From Clostridiales bacterium (GTDB taxonomy: Bacteria; Bacillota; Clostridia; Christensenellales; CAG-917), in the NCBI GenBank assembly GCA_012800805.1, contig JAAZIO010000186.1, positions 1-5,944 on the forward strand: a stretch of 5,944 bases of DNA. Direction: 5' to 3'. The position numbers and the translations under genes are program-made. Shown one piece after another: positions 1-5,822 of the stretch (its first letter is position 1; each line of letters starts with the position of its first letter). The notes beneath the pieces were generated by a model. It was given only the letters and a program-made list of their open reading frames with translations. It was not told where the DNA came from and did no database searches.

Positions 1-108
1 CCAAAGCGAAGACTATTTGCAAAAACTGGACAGTTTGCTATCCGCTTTAAACCCGGGTTTAAAGCGGATAGCAAACTGTCCAGTTTTTGCAAATAGTCTT
101 CGCTTTGG
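1..108. repeat. Perfect 108-bp palindrome (54-bp arms, no spacer) at the window edge
   Basis: Bases 1-54 are the exact reverse complement of bases 55-108, with the axis in the middle of CCCGGG at 52-57 and no mismatch or loop. The palindrome begins at the first base of the window. The right arm (55-108) continues smoothly into mutS and encodes plausible MutS residues (SEDYLQKLDSLLSALN). The left arm merely repeats it inverted and encodes non-MutS residues. The simplest reading is a fold-back artefact at a contig end, from a de Bruijn path turning onto its own reverse strand or an amplification chimera. A true cruciform-forming palindrome inside mutS is unlikely, since long spacerless palindromes are unstable in cells. 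Confidence 0.97.
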
Positions 109-596
109 TATTCAAAGCAATTAAATTCTCCCGTTGAAATATCCGCCCATGACAGACCAAAACCGTTTTGGATTAAACAGACTGAAGCAAGATAGTTTGA
201 TGTTTTTTCGTCAAGAATCGTCTCTTCCATTAGCGTGCCCGCTGTAACCACGCGCACGACATCTCTTTCTACCAGTCCTTTGGATTCTTTCGGGTCGGTC
301 AGCTGCTCGCAAATGGCAACCCTCTCCCCTTTCTCTATAAGTTTTCTTATATAGCCGTCCACCGAATGATACGGGACGCCGCACATAGGAGCGCGCTCGT
401 TTAAGCCGCAGTCTCTGCCCGTAAGCGTCAGGTCCAAAATTTTTGACGCTTTTATGGCATCGTCGAAAAACATTTCATAAAAATCTCCAAGCCTAAACAG
501 CAAAATGCAATCGGCATAATTTGATTTTATCTCAAAATACCGACGCATCATTGGCGAAAGTTTTTTATTGCTGATAATATCTTTCGTATCAACCAT
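1..596 (-). CDS. mutS: DNA mismatch repair protein MutS, N-terminal part (3' end cut by window edge)
   Basis: MutS binds mispaired or looped bases in DNA and starts methyl-independent or methyl-directed mismatch repair with MutL. The start at 596 gives a protein beginning MVDTKDII, followed by the family hallmark SPMMRRYFEIK at residues 14-24 and LFRLGDFYEMF at 33-43. F39 and E41 form the Phe-x-Glu mismatch-wedge motif. Further MutS signatures are TLTGRDCG (57-64), APMCGVPYHSVDGYI (69-83), AICEQLTDP (94-102) and the start of the connector domain, SWADISTGEF (149-158). Only about 180 of the usual 850-900 residues are present; clamp, lever and ATPase domains lie outside. The frame stays open to base 1, but residues from about 181 on are translated from the second arm of a perfect palindrome (1-54) and do not resemble MutS, so the trustworthy coding part is about 55-596. 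No clear Shine-Dalgarno precedes the start. miaB lies 130 bp upstream on the same strand, a common Bacillota order. Identity is certain; the 3' end is not. Confidence 0.95.
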   Translation of the reverse strand, partial: MVDTKDIISNKKLSPMMRRYFEIKSNYADCILLFRLGDFYEMFFDDAIKASKILDLTLTGRDCGLNERAPMCGVPYHSVDGYIRKLIEKGERVAICEQLTDPKESKGLVERDVVRVVTAGTLMEETILDEKTSNYLASVCLIQNGFGLSWADISTGEFNCFEYQSEDYLQKLDSLLSALNPGLKRIANCPVFANSLRF

Positions 597-726
597 TTTA
601 ATCGTTTTATATATGTCAGTTTATTTTGTTAACATGAGCGTTACAATTTTATTACGCACAATTTTTAATCTCACATCGTATTAACAATTATTAATTTCTT
701 TGTTTGGTTTAGATTGCAATCAGTAA
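597..726. other. miaB-mutS intergenic spacer without terminator
   Basis: This 130-bp AT-rich spacer separates the miaB stop from the mutS start. I see no G/C-rich stem followed by a T run on the minus strand, so read-through from miaB into mutS is likely. A weak additional mutS promoter is possible: TTGTAA (minus strand, 646-641), a 17-nt spacer and TAAACT (623-618), each matching consensus at only four of six positions. No convincing Shine-Dalgarno is visible just before the mutS start; the leader there is mostly A and T. No small open frame of interest is present. Confidence 0.5.
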
Positions 727-2046
727 TTAATCTACTATTTCACCAAACAAAGAAGCGGACTTGGATTTTGTGATTTTGACTCTGACAAAGCTCCCTATCA
801 TATCCTTAGTTCCCGGGAAAGTGACAAGCCTACCGCAATCCGTCCTGCCGCAGACATTGCCTTCATACTTTGGCGAAACATCCTCAACCAGGATTTCGTA
901 TATTCCGCCCTCATATTCTTTGGAAATTCCTTTGGTGATTGAGTTTTGAAGCTTAATAAGCTCCATAATCCTTTTCTTTTTAAGGTCATAAGGAAGCTGT
1001 TGCATTTTTGCGGCGGGCGTGCCTTTTCTTGGCGAATAAATAAAAGTAAACGCGTTAGAAAAACGGCATTTTCTGACCACATCAAGGGTTTCTTCAAAAT
1101 CTTCCTCGGTTTCCGTCGGAAAGCCCACCATAATATCCGTGGTTATCTTGACACCGGGAATTCTGTCTTTTATTTTTTTAACCAGCTCCAGATACCTTTC
1201 CTTGTCGTATTTTCTGTTCATGTCTTTTAAAACTTTGCTGGAGCCCGCCTGAACAGGCAGATGGATGAATTTGCATAGCTTCTCGCTTGATGCGATAGCG
1301 TCTATTATACCGTCGGTTAAATCTTTTGGGTGAGAGGTCAAAAACCTTACACGGAATTTGCCATCAATTTTCGCTACTTCCCTAAGCAGTTTTTCAAAGT
1401 TTGAGCCGTCGTTTAAATCCTGACCGTATGAATTAACATTCTGGCCGAGCAAGGTAATTTCCTTAAAATCCTCCGCGACGCATCTTTTAACCTCGTCCAA
1501 GATGGCATCCATGGGACGGCTGATTTCCCTACCCCTGACATAAGGAACTATGCAGTAGGTGCAAAAATTGTTGCAGCCATACATTATGTTAACCCAGGCG
1601 TTCGGGTAGCTGTCTCTTGATACGGGAAGTTTTTCATCTTTAACCAAAAAGTCCTCTGTTTGCCCCGTGCTGTGGAATTTTCTTTTGCTGTTAATACAAT
1701 CTTTCAGCGCCGTCTCAAGGTCCGAGATGTTTCTCGTGCCGAGAACGATATCCACATGCGGATACTCTTGTTTAAAAATTTCTATATATCCCGGCTGTTC
1801 TGTCAGACAACCAAGAACCACAATAATAAGATTATTTTTTTTCTTTTTTAAATGCTTGATTGAGCCGATGTTACCAAGCGCTCGCTTTTCGGCGGTTTCC
1901 CTTATACAGCAAGTGTTGTAAACTATAATATCCGCGTTTTCTTCTTCCGCAACCGGCGAGAAACCCAATTTTTCAAGCACGCCCGCCACTTTTTCGGACT
2001 CATGAATATTCATCTGGCAGCCGTAAGTGTTGATCTTGTAATACAT
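727..2046 (-). CDS. miaB: tRNA-2-methylthio-N6-dimethylallyladenosine synthase MiaB
   Basis: MiaB is a cytoplasmic radical-SAM methylthiotransferase that adds a methylthio group to C2 of i6A37 in tRNAs reading UNN codons, giving ms2i6A. The 439-residue product has the family's normal length and domain order. The N-terminal MTTase domain has the three auxiliary-cluster cysteines at C10 (YGCQMN), C46 (NTCCIRE) and C80 (VLGCL). The radical-SAM domain has C158, C162 and C165 in GCNNFCTYCIVPYVRGRE, then LLGQNVNSYG (199-208), SHPKDL (238-243), HLPVQAGS (262-269) and TDIMVGFPTET (303-313). A TRAM-like RNA-binding tail spans about 378-439. Full MiaB motifs (QMN, NTCxxRE, IVPYVRGREISR) argue against the related RimO and MtaB. 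The ATG at 2046 has a good Shine-Dalgarno and a near-consensus promoter upstream. It is divergent from the PBP gene and lies upstream of mutS with no terminator between, suggesting co-transcription. C47, next to ligand C46, is an extra cysteine of no obvious role. Confidence 0.97.
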   Translation of the reverse strand: MYYKINTYGCQMNIHESEKVAGVLEKLGFSPVAEEENADIIVYNTCCIRETAEKRALGNIGSIKHLKKKKNNLIIVVLGCLTEQPGYIEIFKQEYPHVDIVLGTRNISDLETALKDCINSKRKFHSTGQTEDFLVKDEKLPVSRDSYPNAWVNIMYGCNNFCTYCIVPYVRGREISRPMDAILDEVKRCVAEDFKEITLLGQNVNSYGQDLNDGSNFEKLLREVAKIDGKFRVRFLTSHPKDLTDGIIDAIASSEKLCKFIHLPVQAGSSKVLKDMNRKYDKERYLELVKKIKDRIPGVKITTDIMVGFPTETEEDFEETLDVVRKCRFSNAFTFIYSPRKGTPAAKMQQLPYDLKKKRIMELIKLQNSITKGISKEYEGGIYEILVEDVSPKYEGNVCGRTDCGRLVTFPGTKDMIGSFVRVKITKSKSASLFGEIVD

Positions 2047-2053
2047 AACTTAA

Positions 2054-2059
2054 CCCTTT
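2054..2059 (-). promoter_or_regulatory. Shine-Dalgarno of miaB
   Basis: On the minus strand AAAGGG lies 7 nt upstream of the ATG at 2046. It supports that start over any internal methionine. Confidence 0.7.
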
Positions 2060-2084
2060 GTATGATGTAATTATTATACATAAT
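2058..2084 (+). promoter_or_regulatory. Tentative promoter for the PBP gene
   Basis: TTGTAT (2058-2063) could be a -35 box, with CATAAT (2079-2084, five of six matches) as -10, but the spacing is only 15 nt. With 17-nt spacing the -10 would be the poorer TAATAA (2081-2086). Both overlap the miaB promoter on the opposite strand. A start near 2092 would leave a leader of under 20 nt. This is the best plus-strand candidate in the 62-bp gap, but it is weak. Confidence 0.25.
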
Positions 2085-2101
2085 AAAACACTTTTAGACA
2101 A
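2073..2101 (-). promoter_or_regulatory. Sigma-70/sigma-A type promoter of miaB(-mutS)
   Basis: Reading the minus strand, TTGTCT (2101-2096) matches the -35 consensus at four of six positions. It is followed by exactly 17 nt and then a perfect TATAAT -10 box (2078-2073). Transcription would start near 2066, giving a leader of roughly 20 nt that contains the Shine-Dalgarno. The -35 box lies 8-13 bp upstream of the divergent PBP start codon, so polymerase bound here would overlap any promoter for the PBP gene. Confidence 0.75.
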
Positions 2102-2108
2102 ACAATAA

Positions 2109-4340
2109 ATGCGGATGGAAAAGAAAAAAAAGAAAAAAGGAAAGCTTATAAAATCCGCGTTAATACTGTCCGTTGTAGCGGTGCTACTGGTGGCGATAGG
2201 CGCTACAAGCGTCCTTATTATAGCCTCAGGCGCGAGCTTCGACGCTTCAAAGCTGCCTAAAGCCGAAGCTTCGCCCGTGTTTTACGACATTAACGGCGAA
2301 CCCATGGAGTCAAAGGGAAGCTCAGCGATTAAGCCCGAAGAAATTCCCGATTGCCTTAAAAACGCGTTTATCGCCATGGAGGACAAGCGATTTTATGACC
2401 ATAAAGGCTACGATGTGGTCAGAATGGGCGGAGCGCTACTTAACAATTTAAAATCGGGAGGCATAAAGGAAGGAGCTTCCACGATAACCCAGCAGCTTGT
2501 AAAAAACACGCACCTTAGCCACGAAAAAACGATTACAAGAAAAATCAGAGAGATAAGCATCGCAAGAGAGATTGAAAAAAGGTATTCAAAGGATGAAATC
2601 ATTGCGATGTATCTTTCCGTAATTTATTTCGGAAACGGAATTTACGGGGCTAAAGACGCGGCTAAGGCATACTTTTCAAAGAATATTGAGGAACTGACGC
2701 TTTCCGAGTGCGCAACGCTTGCGGGCATTGTCAAAAACCCCCAAGGATACTCTCCCGTCAAATCCAAGGCAAAAGCCATTGAAAGAAGAAATCTTGTGCT
2801 AAAGCTTATGTTCGAGCAAGGGCGAATCGGCGAAGATGAATACGAAACGGCAAAATCCGAGGATTTGATTGTCAACGAAAGCGTAGAAAAGCCCACGGAC
2901 AGCAGCATTTATATCTCGGAGTGCGTAAAAGAAATACTGACTTATCTAAACATTACAAAATATCAGCTTGAAAACTCGGGCTATAAAATATATACAAACT
3001 TTGACCCTAAAGCCCAAGCGGTTTTAAAAAACGCTATATGCGATAAGTCTTTCTATTCCGACAGCGAACTTGACGGGGCGGCAATGCTGGTCGACAACGA
3101 AAGCGGCGCCGTAATTGCCTACTATTCCACTATACCTTACAGTTTCAAAAGACAAATAGGCTCCGCGATAAAACCGATAGCCGTTTACGCGCCCGCCCTT
3201 GAGCTTAAAAAAATCACCGCAGGCTCACCCATAAAGGACGAAGTTATTTCATACGGCAGTTGGACGCCTTCAAACTATAAAGATATATACTACGGTTGGA
3301 CCACTCCAAGGGAAGCGCTTAAAAAGTCGATGAACACGGTAGCCGTCAAAACGCTTAGTTACGTCGGCGCGGATAAAGGCGCTGACTTTGCAAGAAGATT
3401 CGGCATTAATATAGACAGCGAGGACGAAACGCTTGCTTTAGCTCTTGGCGCAACGAAAAACGGCGTGAGCTTAAAAGAGGCGGCGCAGGCATACAGTGCT
3501 TTAGCAAACCTTGGGGTAAAAAGAAATCTCGGCTTTGTTAAGATGATAACCGACGGAAACGGCGGTGTGATATATAAAAACAATGCCGAAGAAACAAGGG
3601 TTATATCAGAGCAGACAGCGTATATAATAACGGATATTTTAATGGATACCGCAAAGCATGGAACAGCCAAGGTTCTCGCTTCCCTCCCCTTTGATGTTGC
3701 GTCAAAAACCGGAACGGTGGGTAAAGACTTTAATACAGACGCTTGGAACCTTTCTTACACCACAAAGCACACTCTTGCGGTATGGCACGGAGGAAAAGAA
3801 ACGCAAGAAACGGGCGGAGGCGGCGCCACAAGATGCGCAAAATATATTTGGAGCAACATTTATGGAGCGGACACGCCGTCACGCTTCAGCCCGCCCGAGG
3901 GAATTTTGGAGGCCGATATTGACCTTTACGCCTTAGAGTACGAAAACAGGCTGTTGCTTGCAAGCGAAAACACCCCCGCAAAATACAAAAAAACGGAGCT
4001 GTTTAGCGCGGACAATATACCCGAGGAGATTTCCACGGTCTTTACAAACCTTATTGCCGACTTTGAAATCTCGTTCGCTCAGCGCTCGGGAGAGCACGGC
4101 TGGTATGACAGCAACATAGAATGTGTGATAAAATTAAAAACCAGCCCGCTTTATGATTATATAATCGAAAAATCCTCTATACACGGAGATACCGTAATAT
4201 CTCAAATTGAGGGCGACGGAAACGAATTTACCATAAACGATTTACCGCAAATAGGCCCCAATGAATACCGTGTTACAGTTTTTTTAAAAGGCGACAGAGA
4301 ATTTAAATATACAACAGTCAAAAAAATCTTCGCGCCTTAA
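2109..4340 (+). CDS. Bifunctional class A penicillin-binding protein (PBP1A family: GT51 glycosyltransferase + transpeptidase)
   Basis: The product polymerises lipid II into glycan strands and cross-links the peptides at the outer face of the membrane. Of 743 residues, 1-15 are a cytoplasmic tail with a long lysine run, and about 16-40 are one hydrophobic signal-anchor. The GT51 domain (about 55-235) has motif 1 EDKRFYDHKG (91-100, with E91 the expected catalytic acid/base), GASTITQQLVKN (122-133), RKIREISIAREIE (144-156, E148 the second Glu), YLSVIYFGNGIYG (168-180), YFSK (188-191) and LAGIVKNPQGYSP (204-216). The transpeptidase domain has S352 and K355 in GSAIKP, S407-M408-N409 and K533-T-G-T536, so all three penicillin-binding motifs are intact. 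A C-terminal part (about 590-743) has no motif I recognise and may be a beta-rich accessory domain. The start at 2109 or the nearby ATG at 2115 is fixed by the anchor segment, but neither has a Shine-Dalgarno. The usual Asn of the YLN motif is Ser here (S170). Likely monocistronic, ending in a terminator. The family is sure; the exact symbol (ponA, pbp1A or mrcA type) is not. Confidence 0.95.
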   Translation: MRMEKKKKKKGKLIKSALILSVVAVLLVAIGATSVLIIASGASFDASKLPKAEASPVFYDINGEPMESKGSSAIKPEEIPDCLKNAFIAMEDKRFYDHKGYDVVRMGGALLNNLKSGGIKEGASTITQQLVKNTHLSHEKTITRKIREISIAREIEKRYSKDEIIAMYLSVIYFGNGIYGAKDAAKAYFSKNIEELTLSECATLAGIVKNPQGYSPVKSKAKAIERRNLVLKLMFEQGRIGEDEYETAKSEDLIVNESVEKPTDSSIYISECVKEILTYLNITKYQLENSGYKIYTNFDPKAQAVLKNAICDKSFYSDSELDGAAMLVDNESGAVIAYYSTIPYSFKRQIGSAIKPIAVYAPALELKKITAGSPIKDEVISYGSWTPSNYKDIYYGWTTPREALKKSMNTVAVKTLSYVGADKGADFARRFGINIDSEDETLALALGATKNGVSLKEAAQAYSALANLGVKRNLGFVKMITDGNGGVIYKNNAEETRVISEQTAYIITDILMDTAKHGTAKVLASLPFDVASKTGTVGKDFNTDAWNLSYTTKHTLAVWHGGKETQETGGGGATRCAKYIWSNIYGADTPSRFSPPEGILEADIDLYALEYENRLLLASENTPAKYKKTELFSADNIPEEISTVFTNLIADFEISFAQRSGEHGWYDSNIECVIKLKTSPLYDYIIEKSSIHGDTVISQIEGDGNEFTINDLPQIGPNEYRVTVFLKGDREFKYTTVKKIFAP

Positions 4341-4342
4341 AT

Positions 4343-4370
4343 AAACGCCTTTATATAAGGCGTTTTTCTT
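4343..4370 (+). terminator. Intrinsic terminator of the PBP gene
   Basis: A 9-bp stem, AAACGCCTT (4343-4351) with AAGGCGTTT (4357-4365), closes a 5-nt loop and runs into TTTTTCTT (4363-4370). It begins 3 bp after the PBP stop codon. In the opposite direction the T tract is poor, so it is probably one-way. Confidence 0.9.
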
Positions 4371-4618
4371 AAATAATAAATTATTAGGCTACGAAATTTC
4401 ATTTAGATAACTTTAAAATAAAAACAATAATTATAATTTAAAGGTTTATTATGCTTTATAATGAGAAACAAGTGATGCCATGAAAGACTAAGAATTTTTA
4501 ATCTCTCCCAAGATTTTGTCCTTGCTTAAACAGTAGGTGCAAGTAAGGCTATAAAATTCCCGTCGTCATCATCTCCACCCTCAAAGTGCTTTTAAATTTA
4601 CTGCCAGATATTTTAGCT
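4371..4618. other. Noncoding gap between two convergent terminators
   Basis: About 250 bp lie between the PBP and thiI terminators. The left part (4371-4465) is extremely AT-rich and contains a TATAAT at 4457-4462 on the plus strand, but no matching -35 box. The right part (about 4466-4600) is richer in G and C. It holds a short minus-strand open stretch (4591-4526, 21 codons, no start codon) reading GGDDDDGNFIALLAPTV before a stop, which looks coding but is too short to be a gene. A small imperfect hairpin is possible around 4520-4548 (CTTGC with GCAAG, or CCTTGC with GTAAGG). I find no tRNA, no gene with a ribosome site and no direct repeats. The segment may be a decayed gene remnant, a small RNA or a dispersed intergenic element; the sequence alone does not decide. 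Confidence 0.5.
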
Positions 4619-4645
4619 AAAATAAAAAACGCCTTATTGAGGCGT
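4619..4645 (-). terminator. Intrinsic terminator of thiI
   Basis: On the minus strand a 6-bp stem, ACGCCT (4645-4640) with AGGCGT (4634-4629), closes a 5-nt loop and is followed by TTTTTATTTT (4628-4619). It starts 4 nt after the thiI stop codon. The stem shares its ACGCCT/AGGCGT core with the PBP terminator on the other side of the gap. Confidence 0.85.
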
Positions 4646-4649
4646 CTTA

Positions 4650-5813
4650 TCAGTATATTTCAATGTTTTTTAAGGCCTCATTCAATAAGCTTTCAATATC
4701 AAGGGCGCTTTCAAATTTTTCAGCGGTTTCGATTTTCGGCTTTATTACGGGATTTTTCGGTAGGAATATCGTGCAGCAGTCTTCATACGGGAGTATTGAG
4801 GTATCGTATGTGCCTATTTTTTTCGCAATCTCCATAATTTCCTGCTTGTCTAATCCAACAAGCGGACGAAGAACAGGCATTTTTGTAACGCTTTCGGAGC
4901 ATGCCATGCTGAATACCGTCTGGCTTGCCACCTGGCCCAAGCTCTCGCCCGTAACAAGCGCTTGGCAGGCGTATTCTTTAGCCAGCCTTTCCGCCGCTCT
5001 CATCATAAACCTGCGAAGGATTGTTATCATAAACTCGGCGGGGCACTTCTCGTAAATAGCCAGCTGGACATCGGTAAACGGCACAACAATAAGTTTAATA
5101 TCCGTGCAATATTCCGCTACAATGTCTCTTAGCTTTATGACTTTTTCTTTTGCCATCTCGCTGGTGTAAGGCGGCGATGAAAAATGCACCGCGCAAAGTT
5201 TCATACCCCTTTTTGCCATCATGTATGCGGCAACGGGAGAGTCTATACCGCCGGAGAGCAAAAGCATTCCTTTATCCGAGCAACCAACAGGAAGCCCGCC
5301 CGCAGCGGAAATTACTTTTGAGTATACATAGGTATAGCCGTTTTCCCTGACATCCGTAAAAATTTCAACATCGGGGTTGAAAAGGTCAACTTTAGCGGTT
5401 GAATTTTTAAGAATATATCCTCCTATTTCCGCCGCAATCTGCATGGATGTCAAAGGAATCCTTTTTTCCGCCCTTTTTGCCGTAATTCTGAATGTATTAT
5501 TTTTTTCGTTCTCAAGTAAACTTTTTAGCGCCGCTTCTTTTACGGGGAGGAAAGAGTTTTCAAAGTCGGTGCTTACTTTATCCGCAACCGACAGCGATAT
5601 TATGCCAAATGTTTTTTTAAGGGCGTTTATAATCTCCGCTTCGTCGTTAATATCGTAGGATTCAATAAAATATCTTCCTTGTGAGCGGGCAAATTTATAG
5701 TTGAATTTCTCAAGAGAAAATTTAATGTTTTTTATAAGCAGAGACTCAAAATAATCTCTGTTTTTTCCTTTTAAAAATATCTCGCCGAACCTTACGATAA
5801 TTACCCTTTCCAT
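4650..5813 (-). CDS. thiI: tRNA 4-thiouridine synthase / thiamine biosynthesis sulfurtransferase ThiI (no rhodanese domain)
   Basis: ThiI adenylates U8 of tRNA with ATP and replaces its oxygen with sulfur supplied by a cysteine desulfurase, giving 4-thiouridine. In many bacteria it also takes part in sulfur transfer for the thiamine thiazole ring. The 387-residue product has an N-terminal ferredoxin-like domain (about 1-60, with VRFGEIFLKGKNR at 7-19) and a THUMP RNA-binding domain (about 60-165). The PP-loop ATP-pyrophosphatase domain carries LLLSGGIDSPVAAYMMAKRG (184-203), HFSSPPYTS (210-218), ALVTGESLGQVASQT (285-299) and LRPLVGLDKQEI (315-326). The PYEDCCTIF segment (342-350) supplies C346/C347, the likely equivalent of the conserved catalytic-domain cysteine. 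The protein ends soon after, without the C-terminal rhodanese domain of enterobacterial ThiI, as is usual in Bacillota. The ATG at 5813 follows a clear Shine-Dalgarno. It is convergent with the PBP gene and ends in its own terminator. No desulfurase gene lies in the 131 bp upstream. Confidence 0.96.
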   Translation of the reverse strand: MERVIIVRFGEIFLKGKNRDYFESLLIKNIKFSLEKFNYKFARSQGRYFIESYDINDEAEIINALKKTFGIISLSVADKVSTDFENSFLPVKEAALKSLLENEKNNTFRITAKRAEKRIPLTSMQIAAEIGGYILKNSTAKVDLFNPDVEIFTDVRENGYTYVYSKVISAAGGLPVGCSDKGMLLLSGGIDSPVAAYMMAKRGMKLCAVHFSSPPYTSEMAKEKVIKLRDIVAEYCTDIKLIVVPFTDVQLAIYEKCPAEFMITILRRFMMRAAERLAKEYACQALVTGESLGQVASQTVFSMACSESVTKMPVLRPLVGLDKQEIMEIAKKIGTYDTSILPYEDCCTIFLPKNPVIKPKIETAEKFESALDIESLLNEALKNIEIY

Positions 5814-5817
5814 TTCT

Positions 5818-5822
5818 ACCTC
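5818..5822 (-). promoter_or_regulatory. Shine-Dalgarno of thiI
   Basis: On the minus strand GAGGT sits 4 nt upstream of the ATG at 5813 (5 nt counted from GAGG). It is the best ribosome site in the window and fixes the thiI start. Confidence 0.8.

Noticed and set aside
1..50. MutS residues 183-198 (LKRIANCPVFANSLRF) as a natural variant of the connector domain
   Set aside because: These codons come from the mirrored arm of the perfect palindrome and do not resemble MutS; an artefact explains them better.
798..1921. Several overlapping open frames on both strands within miaB
   Set aside because: All are shadows of miaB, which carries every expected family motif in its own frame.
3359..3670. 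Open frame of 103 codons on the minus strand inside the PBP gene
   Set aside because: It lies wholly within the transpeptidase coding region, whose motifs are intact, and has no ribosome site or recognisable domain.
4343..4365. PBP terminator acting in both directions
   Set aside because: The reverse side is followed by TTTATTTAAGG rather than a solid T run, and thiI already has its own terminator.
4550..4573. Minus-strand mini frame MMTTGIL after a GGGTGGAG sequence
   Set aside because: Seven codons only, with the purine-rich motif touching the ATG (wrong spacing); probably chance.
4586..4837. Plus-strand open frame of 83 codons entering the 3' end of thiI
   Set aside because: It crosses the thiI terminator and runs antisense to the thiI C-terminus; no Shine-Dalgarno and no protein-like features.
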